A stretch of 22,507 nucleotides of DNA from Spirochaetaceae bacterium (GTDB lineage: Bacteria > Spirochaetota > Spirochaetia > Treponematales > Breznakiellaceae), in contig JAISDG010000145.1 of NCBI GenBank assembly GCA_031265015.1, forward strand, positions 1 through 22,507, in the 5' to 3' direction. The translations under genes were made by a program, and so were the position numbers. The notes beneath the pieces were generated by a model. The model saw nothing but the letters and a program-made list of their open reading frames with translations, was not told the DNA's origin and did no database searches. This document shows positions 16,081-21,740 of this stretch, one piece after another. Each line of letters opens with the position of its first letter. Within the stretch, counting starts at the first letter, position 1.

Positions 16081-17418
16081 TTACTTCGGAACGGCGATAA
16101 TATCCTTCAGTTCAGGATGTTTTGTCAGCTCCCCCTGTAAACCCTCGGCCCGGCCCTTGTTGACATAATCCCTGCTCTGGAAGGAATACGTAAAGCGGGT
16201 ATGGATGTCGTAGGTTCCCGCCACCAGGGCATAGGCGTCTTCGGTCATGACCAGTTCTTCATCGGTGGGGATAATATAAACAGGAATTTTTGATTCCGGT
16301 TTGCTGATGATTGTTTCCGTATTCCGGGTATGGGACAGTTCGTTCCTTCGGGGATCGTACACAATGCCAAGGCCCTCCAGGCCGGAAAGGATCTTTTCCC
16401 GCATAAAGAAGGCAAACTCACCCACCCCAGCGGTAAAGACCAGGGCGTCCACCCTGCCCAGGATTGCCTGGTAAGCGCCGATATATTTTTTAACCCGGTG
16501 AGCTTCCATATCCTGGGCCAGAAGCGCCTTGGCGTCTCCTGCCAGGGCGGCTTTTTGAATATCCCGGCGGTCGGTGTATTTTCCGGTAATGCCCAGGAGG
16601 CCGCTTTTTTTGTTCAGCGCGCTTTCCATATCGGCGGGGCTCATGCCGGTTTTCCGCATCACATAAAAGGGCATGGCCAGATCCGCATCGCCGGCCCGGC
16701 TTCCCATGATAAGCCCCTCCAGGGGAGTAATGCCCATGGAGGTATCGAAGGAACAGCCGTCCCTGACGGCGTTAACCGACGAACCGTTTCCCAAATGGCA
16801 GATGATGACATTGGTTTTGAAGGGATCCTTTCCCAGCAGGGCCGAAACCCGTTTGGCGGTGTACAGAAAACTGGTGCCGTGAAAACCGTAGCGCCGCACC
16901 GAATAGTTTTCGTACCATTCATAGGGAACGGCGTACAGGAACGATTCCGGGGGCATGGTCTGGTGCCAGGCGGTATCCATAATTGCGCAGTGGGGAACTT
17001 CGGGCAGTACTTTTTTTGCCGCTTCAATTCCCATGATGTTCGCGGGATTGTGGAGGGGGCTCATATCCTTCATTTCGTTAAAGGCCGCCATGGCCGCTTC
17101 GTCCACAATGACGCTCTTGGTAAACTTGTCGCCGCCGTGAACTACCCGGTGCCCCACGGCGCCTATGACCGACATATCGCCGATACAGCCCGTTTCCTTG
17201 TCCGTCAGGGTTTTGATAATCAGATCTACCGCGTCCACATGGGTGGGGCAGTCGTGGTTAACGGTGATCTCCTCCTTTCCTTTTACCTTGTGATTGATAA
17301 AGGACCCGCCCACGGTTACCTTTTCCACCACACCCACGGCCAGAACATCCCTTGAATCCCAGTCGTAGACCTGATATTTTGCGGAAGAGGATCCGCAGTT
17401 GAGCGTTAAAATGACCAT
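16081..17418 (-). CDS. ackA: Acetate kinase
   Basis: This enzyme converts acetyl phosphate and ADP to acetate and ATP, the final energy-yielding step of acetogenic fermentation. Active-site residues fall at the same numbers as in the well-studied archaeal and bacterial enzymes: N7 in LNCGSSSAK, R91 in GHRVVHGG, D148 in IMDTAWH, H180 in GFHGTS, R241 in MGSRAGD. The acidic E387/E388 pair is near the usual catalytic Glu. At 445 residues it is about 40 longer than typical, owing to a C-terminal extension after about residue 400. GAGGAAAAG lies before the ATG. It is followed by the PfkB gene after 15 bases. No phosphotransacetylase gene is in the window. Confidence 0.96.
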   Translation of the reverse strand: MVILTLNCGSSSAKYQVYDWDSRDVLAVGVVEKVTVGGSFINHKVKGKEEITVNHDCPTHVDAVDLIIKTLTDKETGCIGDMSVIGAVGHRVVHGGDKFTKSVIVDEAAMAAFNEMKDMSPLHNPANIMGIEAAKKVLPEVPHCAIMDTAWHQTMPPESFLYAVPYEWYENYSVRRYGFHGTSFLYTAKRVSALLGKDPFKTNVIICHLGNGSSVNAVRDGCSFDTSMGITPLEGLIMGSRAGDADLAMPFYVMRKTGMSPADMESALNKKSGLLGITGKYTDRRDIQKAALAGDAKALLAQDMEAHRVKKYIGAYQAILGRVDALVFTAGVGEFAFFMREKILSGLEGLGIVYDPRRNELSHTRNTETIISKPESKIPVYIIPTDEELVMTEDAYALVAGTYDIHTRFTYSFQSRDYVNKGRAEGLQGELTKHPELKDIIAVPK

Positions 17419-17444
17419 ACTTTTCCTCGCTTGCTAAAAATTAT

Positions 17445-17463
17445 GAAGCTTTGAAAAAGCTTC
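17445..17463. terminator. Hairpin between manC-like gene and ackA
   Basis: GAAGCTTT-GAA-AAAGCTTC is a perfect 8-base stem with a 3-base loop. On the minus strand it is followed by ATAATTTTT. It may terminate the guanylyltransferase transcript, or act as a leader hairpin of ackA if the promoter lies upstream (a TATAAT overlaps the preceding stop near 17493-17499). The AT-rich stem makes it a modest terminator. Confidence 0.5.
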
Positions 17464-17497
17464 TTTACTTATGGTTTACGCGCCTTTTATGCTTATA

Positions 17498-18655
17498 TTA
17501 TAATAGTTCATTCCGGTCTTTTGCCCTGATTTGTTCCACAATGTCCCGGACATGCTGGGTTTCGCCTTTCTTTGCAATCAGAACGCTGCCGGGTCCGCCG
17601 TTTTTCCCCGACCGAACCGAGATGATAAGGTCCTCCACGCCGATAAGAGCCACGGGTATATCGGAATCGACAAAACATTCCCTGGCGTTATGGGTATACA
17701 CTTCCGCGTGATGCGTACCGTAACGGCCCGCCAAAAGGGCGTATTCGTCCCAGCTGCCCACGTCTACCCAGTTAAAGCCCGCTTTGACCATAACCGTGGA
17801 GGAACATTTTTCCGCAATAGCGTAGTCAAAGGAAACCGCCTCGGACTTTTCGTAGGCTTCCTCCAGGTCCGGCCATTCCCGGAGTATCCGCAGGCCCCGT
17901 TCCGTTGTAAAGGACCGCTCATCCGGCGCCCGGAGTTTCCCGAAAGGCCGGATTACCTCCGGAGCGCCGCGGCGGAATTCCTCCAGGATAAACCGGGAAG
18001 AGAAGGCGAACATGCCGGAATTCCAGAAAAAATTCCCCGCTTCAAGAAAGGATTCCGCCGTCTTCCGATCCGGCTTTTCCCTGAAGGAGGTTACCGTAAA
18101 CACCTGGGGTTCCGCCGCCCGGGAAACCAGGGTTCCCGTTTCAATATAACCGTAGCCTGTTTCCGGCCCCCGGGGCTCGATGCCGAAGACGGCGAGCTTG
18201 CCCGCCGAGGCAAAAGCTTCCGCCGCGGCGGCGTCCAGGACAAATTTTTCCAGGGGAGTGATGATGTGGTCACTGGTAAGGACCAGCACCTTCCGTTCTT
18301 CACCGGATATCCGGTCGATATAATTGACCGCACAGGCGATGGCGGGGGCGGTGTCCCGGGCATCCGGTTCGGGAATCAGGACCAGCCGCTTTAATTCTTT
18401 TGGGCTGTACCGTTCGCAGGCTCTGACAATATGGGCTGCATGGGAATGCCCCGCGACGATGATCACCCTGCCGTCCTCATCCACAACCTTCAATGCCCGT
18501 TCCACCGCGGCGTTAAAAAAACTGCCCGCGGCAATGGCCTCCGGTTCTGCGGAAAGGGAGGGCATGGGAAGGAACTGTTTCGGCATCATGCTGTTGCTGG
18601 CCGGCCAAAGCCTGGTGCCGGAACCGCCGGCCATGATAATACAGTCGTTGAACAT
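17498..18655 (-). CDS. manC: Mannose-1-phosphate guanylyltransferase
   Basis: This enzyme makes GDP-mannose from mannose-1-phosphate and GTP for polysaccharide or glycoconjugate synthesis. The nucleotidyltransferase signature is MAGGSGTRLWPAS (8-20), followed by PKQF (25-28). Further family features are LVLTSDHIITP and NFFWNSGMFAF, plus FNWVDVGSWDEY in the C-terminal half. At 385 residues it has only the guanylyltransferase part and lacks the C-terminal phosphomannose isomerase domain of the long ManC form. The start must be at 18655 because the signature begins within 8 residues, yet no ribosome site precedes it. A -10-like TATACT lies only 10 bases upstream, so the mRNA may be nearly leaderless. 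Confidence 0.92.
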   Translation of the reverse strand: MFNDCIIMAGGSGTRLWPASNSMMPKQFLPMPSLSAEPEAIAAGSFFNAAVERALKVVDEDGRVIIVAGHSHAAHIVRACERYSPKELKRLVLIPEPDARDTAPAIACAVNYIDRISGEERKVLVLTSDHIITPLEKFVLDAAAAEAFASAGKLAVFGIEPRGPETGYGYIETGTLVSRAAEPQVFTVTSFREKPDRKTAESFLEAGNFFWNSGMFAFSSRFILEEFRRGAPEVIRPFGKLRAPDERSFTTERGLRILREWPDLEEAYEKSEAVSFDYAIAEKCSSTVMVKAGFNWVDVGSWDEYALLAGRYGTHHAEVYTHNARECFVDSDIPVALIGVEDLIISVRSGKNGGPGSVLIAKKGETQHVRDIVEQIRAKDRNELL

Positions 18656-18664
18656 GATTAATCC

Positions 18665-18693
18665 AGTATAATTCAGGAATAGTTTAGCCGCAA
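18665..18693 (-). promoter_or_regulatory. Candidate promoter of the guanylyltransferase gene
   Basis: On the minus strand, TTGCGG (18688-18693) and TATACT (18665-18670) are separated by exactly 17 bases. The -10 matches 5/6, the -35 only 3/6. Transcription would start about 3 bases before the ATG at 18655. Confidence 0.4.
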
Positions 18694-18708
18694 GAAGCCG
18701 GAGAGGGG

Positions 18709-19302
18709 TCAGCGCCCGGACCGGGGAATCCGTACTTCTTTATAGCGGAAACAGCCGGTAATATGATCGTTTACGATGCCTGTGGCCTGGAGATGGGCGT
18801 ACATGATGGTGCTGCCCAGAAAGCGGAACCCTCGTTTTTTCAGATCCGCAGCGACCCGATCGGAAAGTTCCGTCTTGGCGGGCAGTTCGGAAAGGCTTTT
18901 CCACCTGCCGGAGATCTGTTTTCCGCCGGTAAAGCTCCAGATATAGGCGGAAAAACTGCCCGCCTCTTTTTGCAGTTTCAGGAATTTTTGAGCGTTGATA
19001 ATGGAAGCTTCGATTTTAAGGCGGTTCCGCACAATACCCGGATTTTCCAGTAATTTTTTCTTTTTTGCCTCTCCATAGCGGGCTACCCTGGCCGGATCAA
19101 AACCATCGTAGGCCTGGCGGTAGTTTTCCCGTTTTTTCAGGATCGTGATCCAGCTTAGGCCCGCCTGGGCCGATTCCAGTACGAGGAATTCAAACTGCTT
19201 TCGGTCGTCAAAAACAGGCGCCCCCCATTCCCTGTCATGATAGTCCATGTACAGTTCCGATCCCAGGCACCATTCACAGCGCCCCGGTTGAACATCCTTC
19301 AT
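18709..19302 (-). CDS. tag: DNA-3-methyladenine glycosylase I
   Basis: This base-excision repair enzyme removes 3-methyladenine from alkylated DNA. All hallmark residues appear at a constant offset of 5 from the E. coli enzyme: zinc ligands C9 (RCEWC), H22 (YHDREWG), H180 and C184 (HITGC), the catalytic-site Glu E43 (VLES) and W51 (AGLSWITILKKRENYR). At 197 residues it has the typical length. GGAGGA lies closely before the ATG. It shares the minus strand with the radical SAM gene, 150 bases upstream, and with the guanylyltransferase, 53 bases downstream. It is probably an independent housekeeping gene. Confidence 0.96.
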   Translation of the reverse strand: MKDVQPGRCEWCLGSELYMDYHDREWGAPVFDDRKQFEFLVLESAQAGLSWITILKKRENYRQAYDGFDPARVARYGEAKKKKLLENPGIVRNRLKIEASIINAQKFLKLQKEAGSFSAYIWSFTGGKQISGRWKSLSELPAKTELSDRVAADLKKRGFRFLGSTIMYAHLQATGIVNDHITGCFRYKEVRIPRSGR

Positions 19303-19452
19303 GCTTCCTCCCGTAAAAAGTAACTGCCCCGCCAGCCGCCGGTCGGGTGGCGCGAAGCCCGGCCACCGATGGAAACGATAGAGAGCCTTGCGGGAAATGT
19401 CAAGGGAATCGAGCAGGTAGAGAAGCTGACCGAGGGTGACGGGCTGGCCTGG

Positions 19453-20541
19453 TTAGCCGTATACGGCGGGTTCCACCGCCTTCCAGCACTGGGGATCGGC
19501 GCCGTAAAAAGACCCGGTGTACGCGGCGGCTACCGCGGGACAGCCCCGGCAGAACTGCAGCAGCTCGCAGTCCGCGCATTTCCGGAAGGCGGCAAAATTC
19601 CGGTACGCGTCCATCCGGGGGCCCAAAAACATATCCCGGAGGGAACCGCTCAGGGCGTTACCCAGTTTTCCCGGCTGGGAAGACGCGGGATTTTCGATCC
19701 GCCGGCAGGCGTAGACCTCTCCGGAGGGGAGTATCGTCAAATGGGAGATGCCGCAGCTGCAGCCGTCATAGATGACGCCCTCTTGTGTATCCTCGGGCAG
19801 GGTGAACAGGCCTTTTTCATAGAGGAACAGCGTCCAAAGGTGATCCTTGAGCATAAAGACCGTATTTCCGTTCCGGTATTCGGTAAATTTATCCCAGCAG
19901 CGGCACAGCAGTTCCCGGTACCGGAGCGGGGGTATGGCAAAATCCGGGGGCCGCATCCGGCCCGGAACAGTGCTCATCGTTCCGGGGCAGTAGCGGCTAA
20001 AGGCAAAGACCGAAACTTCGTGTTCCGTTACAATGTCGATCAACGCGGGAACCTCGCCGATATTCGCGCCCGACACGGTGGTCATCACCGCGCTTTCCAT
20101 GTCCGCCGCGTTGATAAGCCGTACCGCCTCCAGGGCGGCGTCAAAGGAACCGGGACTGCGGATCCGGTCATGGGTTTCCTTAAGGCCGTCCAGCGAAAGC
20201 TGGTACGCGCCGCAGCCATAACGGCGCAGGCGGCGGCAGATTTTTTCCGTCAGCCGGAAGGGGTTCCCCATGACGGCAAAATTGACGGACCGGGTGTGCA
20301 GCAGTTCCGCCAGATGCCAGAAATTGTCATGAAGAAGCGGATCGCCCCCGGTGATATAGACATAGGGAACGCGCTTAAGCGCCGCGCACATATCAAGGCA
20401 GTTGTCCAGGATCTGCCGCATGTGTTCAAGGGCCGTTTGGTCCGGGCGCCGCTCTTTGGGGCTGTGGTACAGGTAACAGTGTCCGCAGCGCTGCTCACAG
20501 GCATCGGTAATATGCCATTGAAAAGAAAAATAGTTTTCCAT
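19453..20541 (-). CDS. Radical SAM/SPASM protein, putative peptide maturase
   Basis: The radical SAM cluster motif is CEQRCGHC (C15, C19, C22) within FSFQWHITDACEQRCGHCYL, and YITGGDPLLHD is the SAM-contacting GGD segment. A SPASM-type auxiliary cluster region fills the C-terminus: CSCG, LPSGEVYACRR, then C322, C325, C331, C334 and C352 in KCADCELLQFCRGCP and PQCW. SPASM proteins of about 360 residues typically modify ribosomal peptides. The FQWHITD opening resembles, from memory, the family called the ACGX system, which needs a profile search. It starts 54 bases after a small ORF that may encode its substrate, with only a weak A-rich ribosome site, so it should be translated less than that ORF. 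Confidence 0.88.
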   Translation of the reverse strand: MENYFSFQWHITDACEQRCGHCYLYHSPKERRPDQTALEHMRQILDNCLDMCAALKRVPYVYITGGDPLLHDNFWHLAELLHTRSVNFAVMGNPFRLTEKICRRLRRYGCGAYQLSLDGLKETHDRIRSPGSFDAALEAVRLINAADMESAVMTTVSGANIGEVPALIDIVTEHEVSVFAFSRYCPGTMSTVPGRMRPPDFAIPPLRYRELLCRCWDKFTEYRNGNTVFMLKDHLWTLFLYEKGLFTLPEDTQEGVIYDGCSCGISHLTILPSGEVYACRRIENPASSQPGKLGNALSGSLRDMFLGPRMDAYRNFAAFRKCADCELLQFCRGCPAVAAAYTGSFYGADPQCWKAVEPAVYG

Positions 20542-20557
20542 AATTTTTTGTTTCTTT

Positions 20558-20575
20558 GCCTGCCCGCGGGCAGGC
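20558..20575. promoter_or_regulatory. 18-base perfect palindrome between small ORF and radical SAM gene
   Basis: GCCTGCC-CGCG-GGCAGGC is a perfect palindrome and can form a 7-base GC stem. It lies 17 bases before the radical SAM start. No U-run follows on the minus strand, so it is not a classical terminator. It may be a stabilising or attenuating hairpin that sets the ratio of peptide to enzyme, or a protein-binding site. Confidence 0.6.
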
Positions 20576-20595
20576 GGCGGTCACCGGCAGATCCC

Positions 20596-20838
20596 TTAAA
20601 CAGGCCGCTGAGCTCCGGGCCCGCGGAACGGCGGTTTCAATCCGGGCTTGAGTACGCCGGATCCGCAGGACCCCGCGGCGTATAGTTTCCCGCCGGGATT
20701 AAAATACTCCTGGGCGCTCCGCCGCGGAATAAAAGCGCATTGATTGGATTGATTAGCCCGGCTGGATTCATCAGTCTCGTCAAACCAGTGATCAGACCAC
20801 GCGCCAAGCTTGTGCAGTTTTACTGCCGGCATATTCAT
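20596..20838 (-). CDS. Small 80-residue protein, candidate RiPP precursor peptide
   Basis: No known family was recognised. The N-terminal part (MNMPAVKLHKLGAWSDHWF) is followed by a polar segment (DETDESSRANQSNQ), C34 in QCAF, and a Gly/Pro-rich tail with AAGSCGSG (C58), PGLKPPF and GPGAQRPV. A charged or hydrophobic leader with a Gly/Cys-rich C-terminal core is the layout of peptides modified by radical SAM/SPASM enzymes. Support for its being real: AGGGGG lies 5 bases before the ATG, the gene is directly upstream of such an enzyme on the same strand, and a good promoter and palindrome precede it. If the ACGX comparison holds, GSCGSG would be a minimal form of that repeat; this is speculation. 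Confidence 0.62.
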   Translation of the reverse strand: MNMPAVKLHKLGAWSDHWFDETDESSRANQSNQCAFIPRRSAQEYFNPGGKLYAAGSCGSGVLKPGLKPPFRGPGAQRPV

Positions 20839-20843
20839 AAGAT

Positions 20844-20849
20844 CCCCCT
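20844..20849 (-). promoter_or_regulatory. Strong ribosome binding site of the small peptide gene
   Basis: AGGGGG on the minus strand, 5 bases before the ATG at 20838. It is much stronger than the site of the downstream radical SAM gene, consistent with a substrate made in excess of its enzyme. Confidence 0.65.
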
Positions 20850-20861
20850 GAATGTATAGCA

Positions 20862-20902
20862 GCGGTACTTCCGGATATTCCGTGAATGTCCGGAAGTACC
20901 GC
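20862..20902. promoter_or_regulatory. 41-base near-perfect palindrome, candidate operator of the peptide locus
   Basis: Arms GCGGTACTTCCGGA (20862-20875) and TCCGGAAGTACCGC (20889-20902) are perfect over 14 bases. After one mismatch, ATTC/GAAT pairs four more bases around a 3-base loop. It lies at or just after the predicted start site of the minus-strand peptide gene and upstream of the divergent HxlR gene, so binding there could control both. It could also form a stable hairpin in the peptide leader RNA. Confidence 0.75.
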
Positions 20903-20912
20903 GCCTATTTAA

Positions 20913-20940
20913 ACTGTAGGGCGGCGTTTTTATTCGTCAA
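20913..20940 (-). promoter_or_regulatory. Candidate promoter of the peptide/radical SAM operon
   Basis: On the minus strand, TTGACG (20935-20940) and TACAGT (20913-20918) are spaced by 16 bases, matching consensus at 5/6 and 4/6. The expected start near 20905 puts the 41-base palindrome at the very beginning of the transcript. Confidence 0.5.
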
Positions 20941-20985
20941 GAAGGCACTTTTATACTACAATATAACCAGAGAGTAACTATCGGA

Positions 20986-21339
20986 ATGATGGGCGGAACA
21001 AAAAACCGGCGGGAAAATCCGGCGGCGGTGGCGGTACATCTTATCAACAGCAAGTGGAAAATTCTGATTTTGCAAAGTCTGCGCACGGGAACGCGCCGGT
21101 TCGGCGAACTGCGGAAAACCCTGCCCGGTATAAGCCAAAAGGTCCTTACCGGCAGCCTGCGATCCCTGGAAGAAGACGGCATTGTCAAACGGACCGTATA
21201 CGCCGAAGTTCCGCCCCGGGTGGAATACAGCTTAACCGAACTGGGAAAAACCCTGCTCCCGGTGATACATGTCATGGAGGAGTGGGGGAAAACGTATTTA
21301 GCGGCAATTGGACTTGAACCAATGACCGAACGGATATGA
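20986..21339 (+). CDS. HxlR-family transcriptional regulator
   Basis: The 117-residue winged-helix protein carries the HxlR signature: INSKWKILILQSLRTGTRRF (W24), ELRKTLPGISQKVLTGSLRS, then VKRTVYAEVPPRVEYSLTE and TLLPVIHVMEEWGKTY. Members bind palindromic DNA as dimers and often sense redox, aldehydes or small molecules; some use a Cys, but none is present here. It is divergent from the peptide/radical SAM operon, with a 41-base palindrome between them, so it probably controls that operon. The last 13 residues are encoded by DNA antisense to a tRNA-Met gene, so this tail is unlikely to be ancestral. The ribosome site (AGAGAG) is weak and distant. Confidence 0.9.
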   Translation: MMGGTKNRRENPAAVAVHLINSKWKILILQSLRTGTRRFGELRKTLPGISQKVLTGSLRSLEEDGIVKRTVYAEVPPRVEYSLTELGKTLLPVIHVMEEWGKTYLAAIGLEPMTERI

Positions 21340-21371
21340 GCCGTTTGCTCTACCAACTGAGCTATGCCGCC
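21299..21371 (-). tRNA. tRNA-Met (CAU), probably elongator
   Basis: Reading the minus strand, a full cloverleaf forms over 73 bases. The acceptor GGCGGCA pairs with TGCCGCT (G-U at the end pair). The D arm begins AGCTCAGTTGGTAGAGC. The anticodon stem is AACGG/CCGTT around loop CTCATAT (anticodon CAT), and the T arm is ATTGG-TTCAAGT-CCAAT. A73 is the discriminator, and CCA is not encoded. The anticodon stem lacks the three G-C pairs of an initiator, so it is an elongator; a lysidine-type tRNA-Ile reading AUA cannot be fully excluded. Confidence 0.93.
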
Positions 21372-21400
21372 AGACGGCCGAACGGCCGCATACCTGTCAT

Positions 21401-21430
21401 AAAATAGCGCGTTCCGTGTCACCGTGTCAA
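21401..21430 (-). promoter_or_regulatory. Promoter of the tRNA-Met gene
   Basis: On the minus strand, TTGACA (21425-21430) is a perfect -35. TATTTT (21401-21406) is a 4/6 -10, with 18 bases between. The start near 21394 would give a leader of about 22 bases before the mature tRNA. Confidence 0.6.
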
Positions 21431-21728
21431 GAGGCCAAATTCGGCGCCAGGCATGTACCGCGTAGTGTCAACTAATTCAAAAATCTGCCGGGAACGGACG
21501 ATCTGCCGTGTTTCCAGCCTGATCAATGAAAAACACATAGAACTTAATGAAACCAAAGGGGGTGAAGTCACAGGCAAAGAGCCGCATTTTCCGGGCCTAT
21601 GCCGTGTTACCGTTATTGGAAAGACAAGCTCAACGTTTCGCTTGCGTTCGTGGGGCGGGAGCAGTCCGCCGCCAAGTGTACCGCCATAACGGTAGTTGCG
21701 GGAGTTTACAAAAAAAACGCTTCCCCTT
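21431..21728. other. Gene-poor stretch, possible remnant sequence
   Basis: Nothing firmly assignable lies between the tRNA promoter and the promoter at 21705. Short open frames on the plus strand (for example 21599-21733, 44 codons, with KDKLNVSLAFVGREQSAAK; and 21547-21744) read like protein in places but start and stop abruptly in different frames. This would fit decayed coding DNA. AGTGTCAACTAATTC near 21463-21477 may be an insertion-element edge, but no partner repeat was found in the window. Confidence 0.3.
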
Positions 21729-21734
21729 TATAAT
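21705..21734 (+). promoter_or_regulatory. Consensus-like promoter upstream of the YD-repeat gene
   Basis: TTTACA (21705-21710, 5/6) and TATAAT (21729-21734, 6/6) are separated by 18 bases. Transcription would begin near 21741, right at the first GTG codon of the YD-repeat frame. Confidence 0.55.
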
Positions 21735-21740
21735 AATGCT

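Noticed and set aside
19303..19452. Fifty stop-free codons in frame between the radical SAM stop and the tag start
   Set aside because: This could suggest a read-through fusion, but open stretches of this length are common in GC-rich DNA. The tag start has its own ribosome site, and both proteins are complete.
19369..20685. Long plus-strand open frame opposite the radical SAM gene and small peptide gene
   Set aside because: The minus-strand frame carries intact radical SAM and SPASM cysteines. The plus-strand product has no recognisable pattern, apart from a protein-like first 30 residues that is probably chance.
21375..21388. CGGCCG-AA-CGGCCG hairpin beside the tRNA gene as an HxlR terminator
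   Set aside because: There is no U-run after it on the plus strand, and it lies within the tRNA leader. A role is not supported.
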